Shown here: positions 12,746 to 26,018 of the stretch, in pieces | Layout of the letters: every line of letters begins with the position of its first letter | Numbering within the stretch: the stretch's first letter is position 1 | Assembly (NCBI GenBank): GCA_947846985.1 | Contig: CANTUZ010000004.1 | Span: 2,718,927 to 2,782,926 of the forward strand | Direction: 5' to 3' | DNA: 64,000 nt | Source of the DNA: Fratercula arctica | Lineage: Eukaryota > Chordata > Aves > Charadriiformes > Alcidae | The notes under the pieces: model-generated | Databases searched by the model: none | Told to the model about the DNA's origin: nothing | What the model saw: only the letters and a program-made list of their open reading frames with translations | Program-made: the position numbers and the translations under genes

Positions 12746-13625
12746 GTAAGCTGTGTACTTAGATCCCCAGCTGCTGTAAACCAGTGTGTCTCTATTGGCT
12801 TTTGTGGGGCTGTGCTCGGAGTACGCGGCTACGATGCTGATCCTTTATCCCGTGCTGAACCGGTCAATGAGTAATTCCTGTGTTTGCCTGCTGATTGTTT
12901 GCTACTTTGAGAAAAAGCAAATTTTCTCAAATGCTTTCTACTTTCCCGCCCTCAGGATTTAGTGGTCTTGGGGACGTATTTTTTTTTCTCTGCGCTGTTG
13001 AAATAAACATACATTGCTTCCGAGCTTTTCTTGAGTTCAGAGAAGGATGAAATTCTACACACACCTAGTGTATCTGCTGATGCTCAGGTCATTTTTGCAG
13101 CAATGGCAAACCTGAAAATTCGGAAGATGAATTTATGCTTCCTGTGAGTGCTTTGGACTGTCATTTCTTGCTATCTCTCCTAGTGGCATTGTGTTTGCCA
13201 TTGCGGTTCCAGAAATTAAAGGAAAATTGACTGCCTGTGGCACAGAACTGCAGAACTGCAGTTTTTTTTCCCAGCGTTATTTGTTCACCAGGAAAAGAGC
13301 TGTTATTTTGGGGGTGGGGGGAAAGATGTCAAATTATTTTTCGAAAATCCCTGTTCCGTTGTAGAAAATAAAGCACCCCATCAGATTCCTTAGCTTGTGA
13401 GTTGCTGCAAAGGGTATGCTCTTTGCTAGTTCTTTGAGTATCAGCCTGTCCGCGGCAATACAAAACTGGAAAGAGGGATGAACAAGGGCACCCAAACCAG
13501 TTGTGTTTCTCCCCTTTCTGTCTCATCTTCACGACCCGATTCCCAGGTTTGCAGGGTTGTTGGGCCTTGTCCATCTCTCTGGCCCCAGAGCTGTGGCTCT
13601 GACGGCTCTCTCGGCCTGTGCGCAG
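12746..13625 (+). other. FRAS1: Intron 5 (880 bp)
   Basis: Phase-1 GT-AG intron ending in CTGTGCGCAG. Nothing else is recognised. Confidence 0.8.
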
Positions 13626-13799
13626 GTTGCCACCCATCCTGCCGGACCTGCGTCGGCCCGGGGGCCTCTCACTGCCTGCAGTGCAGGACGCCAGAGGACG
13701 TTCTTCAGCCTCACCAGAGCGTGGAAGGAGCCGTACGTGGCCTTTGCCTCTCTCGCTGCCAAGCCCAGTTCTACGTGGATAGCACAGGAGTCTGCAGAC
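13626..13799 (+). CDS. FRAS1: FRAS1 local exon 6: furin-like repeat 6, enlarged
   Basis: 174 bases, phase 1-1, 58 codons: the longest furin-like exon, about ten residues over the usual 47-48. The extra residues (around HQSVEGAVRG) lie between the fourth and sixth cysteines, in the loop before GLCLSRC. The cysteine count stays at eight. As I recall, human FU6 is also about ten residues longer than its neighbours, so the insert is probably old. Donor AGAC|GTGAGT. Confidence 0.93.
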
Positions 13800-14803
13800 G
13801 TGAGTAGGGGGTGGGAACGGCTCTTCAAAGCCTTCAGCACAGGGCTGTGCTGGATTTTAGGTGTTCAGGGTCGTTCTTGTACAACGTTTAATTCTTCCAT
13901 GCTTTGAGCTCCTTTGTTTGCCTTGTGTCATGAATGTTTAAACTCAGTAACTTTCAGAATGGCGTATACTAGTACTTCCGGGGGAAAATATACTCTACAT
14001 ATAATTTCTGATTAAAGAATTCAGGTACTTTATTTTTAAAATGACTGTGTTCGAGCCTGCACAGCTTAGCTTAGCTTTCTTTTCATTGGAGTTGAGCATG
14101 TGATTTTTACCACTGACTTATTTTGAAGCAGGATCAATCCTTAAATCCTTTTCAGAAAAGACTGAGCTGTCTCCTTATTAGCCTTTGGAGCGGGTCAAGA
14201 CATCGCCCAGCAGCCTGTTCTTTTGAGGAAACTCTTCTGATAGATACCCTGCGGCGCTCGTGCCATCACTGCTCCTGAAATACCAAGTAGGAAGCATTTC
14301 CATGAAGACTAGAGTTTGGAAGAGGGGCCGATGTGGTGTATATCGGGGATATATGTGGTTTCGCGCCGCTTTGAGAGAAAACCATTGTGGAGTTCGGCGA
14401 AAAATATTTCCTGGATGGATTATCAAGCCAGTCTGTCTGGCTGTACAGAGCTCGTGGCAGCTGGTGTGGATGTCTGGACAGCAAACATATTGCAATATCT
14501 TGAAAATAACGCAGATGGAAGCAGGCTGAGAGGTTAGACGGAACGTCTTGTGCCAGCACAGCCCGCCCTAAGCCTAAGGAGAAATGATGCTTTCAGAAAT
14601 AGCAGTGATTTCCCTGTGTGGAAAGGCCAGTCATAGAGACAGTGACTCTGCAGTGCTTAACAGTAGCAATAATAGCAAGAATGCTACTGGTGGCTGTTTC
14701 TTCCTGTTGAAAAAACGTTGTCTAAAAGTGGATGTAATTTAAAATCCATTTATTTTGATTTTATCTCTTCATCTCAACTTGACGGAAAGAATCTGTCCAA
14801 CTC

Positions 14804-14817
14804 TTTTTTTTTTTTTT
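14804..14817 (+). repeat. Poly-T run (T14)
   Basis: Fourteen consecutive T followed by GCCTCAGG. It resembles a splice acceptor, but no coding module follows. Confidence 0.85.
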
Positions 14818-15295
14818 GCCTCAGGGGATCTCAAAAAAAAGCAAGAAGTGGCATTTTTTTGGGTTGGAATGATTCCGTCTTTAACAGCGACCTACACAGA
14901 CCGTATTGGTTCCTGAAGGCGTTAGTGTAGAGCCTCCAATCCACGCACTGGCAGTTCCTTGGCAGGGAATGGGTTTTCTTGGCTGAGTCCAGGTTATGGT
15001 ATAGAAACTGAATGAAGAAATCCATATACCACTGCCTCAGATGGGTGAACGGAGCTGTACAAACAGGCCCGGGCAGAGGTCGGTGACAGTGCTGAATTAT
15101 GTCATTGGGCAGGAATTCCGGCACAGCCCCATGTGGTTTTAGCTCTACTGTATTAGTAGTGGCATTAGAGTAGTAGTTTGATTTATTGCAGAAGATTCAA
15201 GATTTCAAACTTTGAGCTACCCCTGGAGAATACTCGTGCAAAGTTTGTCGACGCACCTTTTTGAAAAAGTAAACCCACATCAGATGTGTACTGTG

Positions 15296-15346
15296 CCTAC
15301 GTTATATTTAGGTTACCATGCCTACGTTCATATCCAGGTTAAAATG
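15296..15346 (+). repeat. Two-copy tandem repeat, about 25 bp unit
   Basis: Unit 1 (15296-15320) and unit 2 (15321-15346) both start CCTACGTT, share AGGTTA and end in ATG, with a few mismatches. Probably a local duplication. Confidence 0.75.
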
Positions 15347-16347
15347 CTGGTCTGGAAGGTTTTGCCTGTGTGGCTGTGAATTTCCCACCAAACCACAGAA
15401 ATATCTCTGTATTTTTCTAATGCTTGAGATTTCCCTGATGAGATTGTAAGAAATTTCTCTCTGATGTGATTTGAGTGACTCGAACCAAAGATAGTCCTGG
15501 AGACGTTGCATTTGTGCTGAGGATCCCCGGCTTCTCTCCTTGGCTTTTTGGCAGACAGCTAAGTGGACTTGCATAAATCATTTTATTTCATTTCATTCCT
15601 TTTCTTTTCTTCTCCCCAGCCCTGTGTCTCTCTTGTCTCCCTAGAGGCCAGGAAGTCTCTTTTTTTCAACCGCGACTCACACAGTGAAACCTGCGGCCTC
15701 AAGTCACTGCTGTAATAAATACTAGGTTTTTAACTAATGAGCTTATATATTTATTTAATCGGATCGCATAGTTTAAGATGGCTTGTTTTAGCGTCACTAC
15801 GGGCAAAGGTGAGGAGGTCTGACTTCTTAACTGCACTCTTCTCATTCTTGCTGAATGATCCTTGTAATGGGCGTTCACTTACCAGCTGTAAAATCAGGTG
15901 GCCAGCCCGCCTCTGCGTTTATTTGCTCTTACTGCTCCGGAATGGCTGATGGTAATGATGGAGTGCTGCTGGATAGACAATCCTTCCAACTGTAGGGTGA
16001 TAGCGAAAGGTGATTCCAGAATCCGGTAAGTTTGCAGAACCCCAGAGCTTTTACAGGGAGGAGAACGGTGTTACACGGCGTTGTGCGTCTCAGCTTTCCC
16101 TTTCAGTAATGAATTGTGTGGGTGCAAAAATGACTAAATATGTGGTTGCTCCTTATCTTTAAGAAACGTGCCGTACAGCCTTCGTGCTCTTGCTCTTCCA
16201 GCCTTTCACAAGCAGAGAATGCCGTAAAGGAAATACCTTCCTGTGTCACTGGGGAGAAAGCAGTCTAGCCGTACTGCAGGACAGCAACAACCAAGATAAA
16301 CTCGAATTAATTTGGCGCTCTCTGTCTTGTTTTTCCCTTCCTTGCAG

Positions 16348-16488
16348 GGTGCCACTCCTCCTGTGCAGGCTGCGCGGGGAACGCTCCTCAGGACTGTACG
16401 GCTTGTCTGTCTTCCCACGTCCTGCTTGAAGGCAGATGCCTCTCTGAGTGCCCGGAGGGGCTGTTCAGCCACGAAGATCGCTGCTACT
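16348..16488 (+). CDS. FRAS1: FRAS1 local exon 7: furin-like repeat 7
   Basis: 141 bases, phase 1-1, 47 codons, RCHSSCAGCAGN... to EDRCY. Eight cysteines. Acceptor CCTTGCAG, donor TACT|GTGAGT. Confidence 0.93.
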
Positions 16489-18536
16489 GTGAGTGCGTAC
16501 GGGCATCTGCAGCTTACGCTGCTGAATTTCATTGCACGCACGTTTTGTAATGCTTTTCTCAATATAATTAGAGATGCTGTCAGTTTTATAGGAGGCTATT
16601 TAAGTATTTTCAGGGGAGAATGGGATAGTCCAATTTCAGGAAATGGGATCTCCTCCTGATGGGAGAGAGGCGTACACATTGGATCATGCATTATGATCAG
16701 TTTTGCTCCTCTGGACTGTTTCCCTGAAGATATTTTACGTTTCATTTCAGTGGGCTTGGACATTGTTCCTAGCCAGCACGCTGTGGCAGAAAAGGTCTTT
16801 ATTGGACCACAGTGAAAAACGGTCTGCTTCGATTAGATTAGATAAGCATATTGTCCATATGAGGTAACTTTATTTTTAATCCACTCCTGCCTATAGGGCT
16901 GGGTTTAGAAGGAAGGAATTCTGCAGACACAGGAGAAAAGCCATTACATCTATGAATATGCCCGATCGGTAGTGGGGACAGCGTTATTTATTTGTGTCTC
17001 AGCCTTGCCCACCAGTTGGCAAGTGGCCCTCGTTCAGCTTGTTTGATCTCATCTGAGCAGATGACTGTGACTGCTGACCTTCTGAGTGACTCCAGCGATT
17101 AAATCCTGTTTGCCACTTGCAGAAAACGGTGGCCTTGGGGGTGCGCCGTTCATTATGAGCTGCTAAGTCCGATGGGTGAGGAAATGCGGGTGTTTGAAAT
17201 CTGATCAGTCCCTTCAAGGTCGTCTGAAAGTCATCTGCTGTTTTTATAATAGATTCATTGGGACAGGCATCACGTATGTGTTCTGGCAGTAGGAGAATTT
17301 TACTGGTCGCTTCCCCGGAAGGCCTCAAGCTTAGGGAGAAAAACCTCTTCGGAAGTCCATTGCTCTATTTATTCAATTTATTCACCCAAGGAACAACTCT
17401 ATAAATACATCGATTTGGCAGGCCGCTGTAAAGATTCATCAAATTTGAGGCTGTGCGCTGCCACCTTAGAGCTGAGGTAGCTGCCGAATGCTGCATTATG
17501 CAGTTTCAGGCTTATGCAAATGTCTTAAAAACAAAATTTCCGTGTCGGGAAAAGTGGCATCTTTCTGTATGCTGCCAGCTTAGATCTCCTGCTGGTTTTG
17601 AACAGCGAAGCTCAGTTAACGTAGGTGTGTCTAGAGAAGGGATTCTTCCTTTTGGACACTGAACTCACGAGCATGAAGCTGAGAAGGTGGTGGGATGGGA
17701 CGCGTTAGGTCTTAAACGCTGGGAGCTTTATGCTGCGGCAGCTGGGAAATGCCCAGCTTCCATGCGGGGAGCCGAGGGAGGGTGTGTAGCCTGGGGGAGG
17801 AGATTTTTCAAGTTGTGTGCTTTTATTCATAGAAGAGCTTTAAAAGTAGTTTTAAAGAATTTTTTACAGATCATTAGCCGTAGCATTTCTGTCTCCCTCA
17901 GATCTGTAGCACGGAAATCCTGGAAATATGGCACCTGTCTTTAAAGGTGGAAGAATACAAGAGCCGCCTGAGTGAAATAGTTTTGAGCCATCTCAGCCAC
18001 GCGCTCTGCGATCTTTTCGTTGAGCTTTTAGCAGCCAGAATCGCTAATGAGCTGGCGTGGCATTCAGGTTTTATAGATCTCAGTTTGGGAGGGCTTTGTG
18101 CACCGATCAGTCCTGGATTTTCCACTCGTTAATATCAAACGCATGCCACTGTGATGTTCAGACAATCCCAGGATGCTTAATTCGTCTCCCCTGTGCATCC
18201 CACTCTCTTTCTTATGTGCACAAGCGTATGCTGGAGGGAGGAATAAAAGGGCCAGTCTCTTTATATTTTTTGTTTTATATAGATTTATACCGTGATCAAT
18301 GCAGAGAACAAATCCCATGTTTAAATTGCCAACTCATTTCTCCTCTTGTTTAGTCAAAATGACAGTGTAAGGGCCTTCCAAACCACAACTCTGCAGTCAC
18401 GGGTGCTATTGGATCGTTTTACCTCCGTGTTTGGTAGGAGTAAACCGTTATTCCGGGGGCTGGCTTTCGGGGGAGGGGAGAGTGTGAGGTGGACTGTACC
18501 AAGAGCGTAACAAGCGTTGATTTTTTTTTTATCCAG
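16489..18536 (+). other. FRAS1: Intron 7 (2.0 kb)
   Basis: Phase-1 GT-AG intron ending in a ten-T tract and ATCCAG. No exon or transposon is recognised. Confidence 0.8.
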
Positions 18537-18680
18537 CCTGTCATCCATCCTGCAAGACTTGCCGTGGCCCTTCTGGTTCGGAGTGCTTAACCTGCCATCC
18601 CCACGCGACTCTAGCTAGCGGAACGTGCAGGACAAGCTGCCAGGAAGAGCAGTATCTCAACCTGGTGGGATATTGTGTGG
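18537..18680 (+). CDS. FRAS1: FRAS1 local exon 8: furin-like repeat 8
   Basis: 144 bases, phase 1-1, 48 codons, SCHPSCKTCRGP... to VGYCVG. Eight cysteines. Donor GTGG|GTAAGT, a near-perfect match to consensus. Confidence 0.94.
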
Positions 18681-21600
18681 GTAAGTAAGAGGAGATGGCG
18701 TGGGTCCTACAGCGTGATGACCTTTCTGGGGCATTACCCAGCTACTTGTGCGCGCGCTGTGAAGAAAATCAAAACGCCCGTTAGGAGTGAAATGTCACAC
18801 ACATGCAAATACCATGAGGAAAGTCTCCAGTGGGCATAGTGTATAGCAAAGCCACTTGCCACTCCTGCTGTACATACCTTTAGTAAAGCTGCGTGAGGTT
18901 AATGGCACATTGTTTAAGGCAGGTACTCGGGAGAGGGAGACAAGGTTCTCCTTCTCCAGGGTCGCTGCTGCATGGTTTATGTGAAGGCTTGAGGTCACCT
19001 GTACGTGGACCAGTACGTCTGGGAATCATCAGAGCATTCATGTACTTACTAATATTATAACGAGCATGCTCCTAACAACAGGATGGGCTACTGCTCCGCT
19101 CTGTTGGGTGGTGATGTGGTTGCCTTTGCCAGGCCAAGCACTTCTCTGTGTCCTGCGGCAGTCTGGGCTTTAGAGCGTACAGCCTGGCACCACAGAGCCA
19201 AGCCTGGGGGACCCAGAGCCAGGAAAGCTGCTTAGGTCCCGCGCAGAGCTTCGGAAAAGTGAGTTAAGGAAATATTTGAGATTCAGAGAAGCAGTTTATG
19301 GGGCCCTAAAGAAAAATTGGCACAGCTAGCATTGCTGTGCGCGTTTTTGGGTGGTAACAGGACTTCTATGTAGGGCTTATACTTTGTGGGTGCTCGGTGC
19401 CTGCACTTACACCTCTATCAGAAGCCACTGATTGCGTTTATCTGTTTAAAAAGAAAAATCGCTTTTAATCCGTCACGCAGACACGTATAAACATATCCTG
19501 GGAACTGCTCCAACAATCTCTGAGCTTTATCAAGCCATTTTTTTCTTTATCAAAAAAAGATATGGTGTGTGAGGCTTATTCGAGGCTGAACAGTTCCAAA
19601 TGAGATAAGGAATCCTAACAAGAGAGAAAAATGCATTAGATGTAATAAATGTATCCATTGAGAGGCTTTTGTTCTCAATTTAATAGAAATGATCCCCCTG
19701 CACAGAGACTTCTTTTTGTTTACATATATGTGTTGGTTTTTTTAAATGAAAGACTTGTTTCTCTACTCTCCAAGAGATTAATTTTATGAACCATTTCTTC
19801 ATCTTCCTTTTAAGTAACAGTTACTGTTTTGTCTGCAGAGGCAAAGAGAGAAGGGAAACAAAATATAAGGAGTAGGAAAATATCCTAACGGTGTTGCACA
19901 GCTCCTTAGGTACACAAGAAATCGGGTTGGGGAATCGTGATGTTTCATACAGTCAAATAATTACAATATGGAAATAATTCAGCGTTTCGGTGTAAAGAGC
20001 TGCCTCTGCCCTGTAAAATTGCAGGGGCTCCAACGATGCTTATTAATGGCCTGTCACATCATAGCTCCAGGCACTTTATTTCTTCCACCTTATTTTCCCA
20101 TTACTTTGGATTATGCTTCCTATGAAAAAAGGCCTGTGGGAATGTGGTCTTCCAGCTGTAAATTTCGTTGGAAAAATTTCATTACTACTGTGTGTCATAA
20201 ACCAGGATTCTTTCTGCGGAGGGTTTATTCTGCTGCTTGCTGTGAACTGTAATTATCCCCTTTAGACAGCTGTTCCCTCTAAGTTTGGCGAGGTGTCACG
20301 GAGCGGTAAGCGTGCTCCCCAAATCCCAGGTGATTAGGTGGACACCATGGTGCCTGGCGATAATGAGGAGCAGAAACTGGACACGATGGGCTTGTTCAGG
20401 CAACGTGGAGGGCAAGGTTTGACCTCCAGACGTGCTACGCTGACAGTGATGGATCATCTGCCAAGAACCTTGCCTGGCTTTCTGGGCTCCAAAGCGGTTG
20501 CAGGTGGTGCGTCCTTTCATTGCAAACGAACAAGCTTTATTTCGAAGCCCTGTAGGTCATGAGCATGGTCTGCTGTTCGGAGACTTGTCTTCTCGCTGTG
20601 GAAACGTGTTTTCAAGGCTTGGTTCGCAGTGCCTGGCATCGTTGCGAGATATTCCTTGTAGCATGGGAAACCGTAACGTTAACGTGGTCACGCACGTAGA
20701 CTCATTGATGTTTCTTCATCTAACTGAAGTTTTGAAAATCCTTGTAGAGGAGCGTAGTTGTTTGTCGCCTTTCAAAACAAAAGTTGTGCTTTGGTCTCAG
20801 ATCTGCAGTCTGAAGGGTGTTGTTCTTCGTGCCAGATTTATGTCGGACGTTTAAGCAAAGGATGCATGGTGCCAGTTCTGCTAGAGATAAAGAGCTCCAC
20901 ATCCAGGTTGTTAAATTTCACTCGTTCTCATTCAGCACTGATTGAATGCTAAATTTGCCCTTGCAAGTTATTAATTACCAGTTAAAGAGCAGCTGTCCCA
21001 TAAAAGAGAACATGAAAATCCTTGACACTTGCGTAATATATGAATTGCGTCAGGATCTAACAAATCTTCCTCCTTCGCTTCCCAAAGTAATATTTTTTTA
21101 CAATTATCTTCCCATTTATCTCTAATTCCTGAGCCTCCAGGCGGAATTGTGTTACAGCTGATGGAGACTGCTGTGCATTATAGCTGCCTGCCAGACTTTT
21201 ATGGACCTGCAGGGGAAAATCTTTCATAACCGGGTGGAGAAAACCAACCGTCACTCGAAACCATTGCCTGTGAATTAATGTTGTTATTGTACATGTTACC
21301 TGAATGAGGATTGGAACATTTGCCTTGTTAATAGCGGAAAAGATCTTGTTTTCAGCAGTTTATCAAATAAGCATTTCAAATGTAAGCAGGAGAAAGACAA
21401 AATGGCCTCAAGTTTCAAAAGATTAATGAGTTTCTAAGCTCTGGTTTGGGCACGCCGAATCTCTGGCAATCTTCTTGGAGAGTGCTCAGTTGATTAATTT
21501 TATTTTATAGCTCAAGCGTATGTACAGGAATGTGTTTGTGGCTTTAGCCGTCCCCTGTTGAGTCTCAGGGCTTTTGTGTTTTTTGTTTTCCCAGTTTGAA

Positions 21601-24600
21601 AACGCTCTTTGATTTCCCTCTCCCTCTTATCCAAGACAACTTCAGCTTCAGGAAACCTTGGAGTCACCGGTCTGAAAAATAGAACTGTTGTCCTGCTCAT
21701 AAACCCCCGCCCTTACTTTCCTGATTTGGATAAATCATACGGCTGCCTTGAGGTTTCCTCGCTGATCTTGGGGCTTCCTCCTTGATCTTTTCCTGATTCG
21801 GTGGAAGGGCAATTAGAGAAACGCAGCGGCCGAAGCAGGGAGTTCACAGGCTCAGCTCTACTGGGTGCTCAGCTAAGGTGTAAAAGGATGTGAAGGAGAT
21901 CCCACCAGAGTTAGTAGGAAGGGCAGCTGGCATGAAATAAAACTCAAAGCACCCACTGGTACAGTATCCCCCAAGGTCCCGTCTTAACTTCCAGCTGCAT
22001 CTTCCTTGAAAGAGGACTCCCAATCCCCATGTTCAGCTGCTCGGGCCCTTGCTTTCTGTGCGCAGTAGCAAAAATGTTCAGAGATAAACCAGAAAAAGCT
22101 CACTCAGGAGGATGCCTGTAACGAGCTTTTTTGCCTTGCTCTTAAAATTCCAGAAGGGACGCTCTGACAGCAAGAAATACATTCGACTCCTTGTAAAATG
22201 AATGAGCTGTTGCCGTACTCTTAAAAAGACATTGATACCATCACAAAGAGCTGGCGTTTCGCTGAGCAGAGCAAGAGGGAAACTGGGGGCTTAGCTCTGC
22301 TTAGTCACTGGGGTGCGACCTTCTGCAGAAATGCCCAGCTGAGCTGCCGGAGGAGGAGAACGGAACATCATTTCCCTACTTTGGTCTGGGCTCAGTGGTG
22401 CCAGGCACCATCCAGCTGGATTTCCCACCTCACGCTGCCCAGAAAAGCTCCCACCCTTTCCAGAAGGTGCAGGCAGATCCTTGCAAACCTGGTAGCACTT
22501 CACCAGGACTTCACCTCGCTTGTTTGTGCGACAAATTCCCTTTCAGGTCTTTTAAAGGAGAGGCAAAAACCCCCTTCCAACAACCTAATCAAGACAAAAA
22601 TCCTGGTCAGTGCTAGGTGTCCTTCTGAATCAGTCAATTCTGATTTTCTTTCTGGATTTCCTGTGAGGTGCTAGAGCACGTTGGCGTGCTGACGTGCCTG
22701 TGAATTCATGGTGTTGTAAGGACCGATTGAAAAGTCGTGCTCTGTTGTAAAGCTCGTACCTTACCTTAGAGTATAGTATGAAACTTGCATCAGGGCATTT
22801 TTTTCTAAAGAGCCCTTAAGAGAGGAGGAGTATTTAAACAACGCAAGTGGTTGATTGCTTAGCAAAGGGTGGAACTGAGAGGTAGAAATGCCTCTGGTTT
22901 CCTTTATGAGCATTCACAAGCACTTTACAGGTAATTTTGTCTCCCCAAACAGCCTTCTCTGCCTTGATGGGCAAGGGAACGGTATATAATAGATACGTTT
23001 CACGTAGGAAGGGCACTATTTGTTTTGTTTTCTTTGCTTGTTAAGAGAGAGCTAAGGAGGTGTGGAAGCGTAGTAACCCTGGAAATGGAAATCTGTGTAA
23101 TTATATTATGCCTTACAATGAAAATTGCTTTATAGGAAGATCAGTGATAGGTAAGGTGGTTGTTTTGGGGTTGTTTCTTTTTTTTTTTTTTGCATAGAGG
23201 TGAATCGACAAGGAGGAAATTAGAGCCAGCTGAAAAGGTAGCAGGAAGAAGCTTTGTTTGGACAGTGGGAGGCAAGTCAGTAGTCTCAAAAAGGTGAGTA
23301 GGGAGGCATTGGTGGCACTACGAGCAAGGTGGTGTCGTGCTGCCCTGCAGAATCCAGTCTGGATACTGGAAGAAGTCAAAGGGGATCAGGTGATGTGTTG
23401 TACTGACCTGCAACAAACAGGGGATGTGAAGCCTCCGAAAGCCCAGAGCCCGCGGGCAGTAACTCGGCTGCTGGCTGAGCCGGAGTGAGGATTGACAGGG
23501 AGAAGGCAGAAGCAGGGAAGCAAATAGGGCTGTGCGGTGTTACTGAGAAGCACAAAGGAAACACTCCGCTTCTGTTAGTCCTCGTTTCAAAGGGAGCCTG
23601 CTGTGAAAAATTTAAATAAGCTTTTCCGAAACAAAGCGCTTCAGTTCTTCTTCTGCTCTCTCACTAGTTCCCCAGTGTCCCTCAAATTCACCGTGAGCGT
23701 CGGTTCTGGGTTTTCCTTTGGTGCTGCGTGCTCTTTGATCTCCAGGCTTGCAAAGGAACAAGAGAGCCATGGGGCCGATTTTATCCTAAAACAGTAGCTG
23801 AGAAAAAGAACTCCTTCAATACAGAGGAGCAAACATTGAGGCTGTAAAGAGAAAACTACTGCAACAGCGCCTAGTTTTGTAGGTACTTAGCTTTTTAAAC
23901 ATTGGTTTGGGAGAGTCTAGTTATTTACAGTACATACTGGTTATTTGGACACCCTAAGTTTTCTCTGTCTCATTTTTGTGCTCTGCTTATGACACTTATT
24001 GACAATATACGGTGAGTTTTGTTACTTATTGTATCTAGCCAAAGCTCTCTATTAGAGACCAGTGGCTCTGGCAAGAGATTAAACTGCAGGAGTAAGTATT
24101 ATTTTAACAATAAGGGGAGTAGACGTGTTGCCAGCTAAACGTGGAAGCATGAGAAACTAATTGGATTTATGTTAATTTTCATGAGTAGAAGCACATAAAA
24201 CTCTTCACCTCATCCCCAGCCCCGTGCATACAAATTACATATGGTGCTCAGGGCCTTTTGGATGGTATCTTAGTCCTTGCTCTCTGCGGTGAGCTGTGTG
24301 CGGTCATTTCTGGCTTCAGTGGAGCTACAGATAGATGGCAGGTCTTTCCGCTCCGATGTCAGCGCAGGTTCGGGATCTTTGGCTGCTGAAGATTGATGGG
24401 ATGATGCCTTGGGTATTGAGGAGTTCTCCTGTGCAGTCAGAAGCTGCACTACAGTAACCCCTGTACGCTGTTTGGAGGTTTGTCATCAACTTTGGGAGCA
24501 TGACCTTATGTGCTGCTTTCCTTTTCTTACCACTGTCCTGACAGTGAGGGATCGAGAACCTACAAGGTCACTGTCTTAAGCGTCATGTTTCTTCTTGCAT

Positions 24601-25865
24601 ACCTTTACCTCCCCTCTGGCTGTTAATTTCCCATCTGCAAGGTTGAGAGCGTGGGGCAGAAACTAGATGGATCGTATACCCTGTGAAGTCAGGAGGTGAA
24701 GGCGGCAGCTGCTTTAAGGACTCGAATCCCTGCACGCAGTCAGAATTGCGCTCGTTTTTGAGCTACATCTGTGCTTTTCCAACAGTGTTTGGTAAGAATC
24801 ATCTACGTGTAATGCATAGAAGTCAGGCTGGGTTAGACTCCGGTCGCTATCGCGTTTTTGCGGGTATGGATGCAGAATTCCCCGGGACTCCGACGTGAGC
24901 CTGTCTTCAGCTTGTAAAATTAGATTGCCTGACAATCTGTAGTAATGCTGTCACAAGAGACAAAAGGCAGAAAGTTGAACCTTCAGTAGAAATCTGACAA
25001 GAGGCCAGGTACTCAAATCAAGCCTCATTATTACATTTCTTTCAAGACAGTCGTCATTTCCTTTATAATTTTCTGAATTACCATAATGAGGATTAATTTG
25101 GCTTCCAGGTTGCCTTGCAGCGCACTGTTGTGCATACAAAAGGCTTGTTGTAAAAGCTTTTGAAGCACCTGAGTTCAGGCGGAGGTCAGGAGACACAAGC
25201 TGGTGTGCTGCTGGGGAAAAAAGGAAAAAAGGAAGAGGTTTTGAGGCACTCTCATGCAGCTCTCAATGCCGCTCTTGGCTTGGCTTTGAGGTCTGCAGTG
25301 GCCTCTTCAGGGTATGGATGTCTCGTTCATGTGGGAAAAATCTGAAAGTAAGAACTAGGGGAGAAGGTCGTACAGCTGCGCAGGTTGTGCTCTTCTTTTT
25401 TCAACAGTGGGAGCAGAGGGAGGTGAATGCCTTCGTTAAAGATAAACCCGCAGGTAGAAGCACCTAAAATCAGAGAAAGGTTTGGGGAAAGCAAAGAGCT
25501 TTGAACTGGCTCGGTACAAAGCTTTCCCGAACTCACTTAAGGATGGGAAAGAGGATGCGGAGAATGTGGTTGCTGAGAAGGAGCGAAAACGTTGCAATGC
25601 TCAGGAAGAGCACAAGGTGGGGAGGAGGGCAAGAGGAAAAGAAATGCTCCTCGAATGCGGTTATTTCTGGTCATGTCTCTCGCAGACATCTGGAAGTGCG
25701 GTGCGTAGCACCTGATGCCAGCCCTTGTGCACCAGGTAGCAGAAAGGGGGCTCTGAAAGTTACGTCCCTAATGTCTCCCTTGTGTTCTCAGCAACACGTT
25801 CCCCCTTAGCGGTTCTGTTTTGTCCATCTGTGATCACGCTGTCTGTTACTCCCTGCTTCCTTTAG
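18681..25865 (+). other. FRAS1: Intron 8 (7.2 kb)
   Basis: Phase-1 GT-AG intron with no furin-like exon or clear transposon. Much of 19440-21500 is AT-rich and free of simple repeats. Small open frames on both strands show no known domain. Ends in CTTCCTTTAG. Confidence 0.8.
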
Positions 25866-26018
25866 ACTGCCACCCTTTGTGCCGTCAGTGTGTGGCCAAC
25901 CTGTGGGACACCGGCAGCATCTGTCTGAAGTGCCAGAATGCCCGTCACTTCCTCCTGGGGGATCACTGCGTTCCCGACTGTCCGGTGGGACACTATGTGG
26001 AGAATGGTACCTGCAAAA
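25866..26018 (+). CDS. FRAS1: FRAS1 local exon 9: furin-like repeat 9
   Basis: 153 bases, phase 1-1, 51 codons, DCHPLCRQCVAN... to NGTCK. Eight cysteines. The loop between the third and fourth cysteines is about three residues longer than in its neighbours. N-G-T near the end is a possible N-glycosylation sequon. Donor AAAA|GTGAGT. Confidence 0.94.

Larger units (their letters stand above)
13800..16347 (+). other. FRAS1: Intron 6 (2.5 kb)
   Basis: Phase-1 GT-AG intron. It has a 14-base T run (14804-14817) and a diverged tandem pair of about 25-base units at 15296-15346 (each starts CCTACGTT). No exon or transposon is recognised. Confidence 0.8.

Noticed and set aside
14804..14830. T14 followed by GCCTCAG as a splice acceptor
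   Set aside because: The following sequence has no furin-like module or usable donor in frame.
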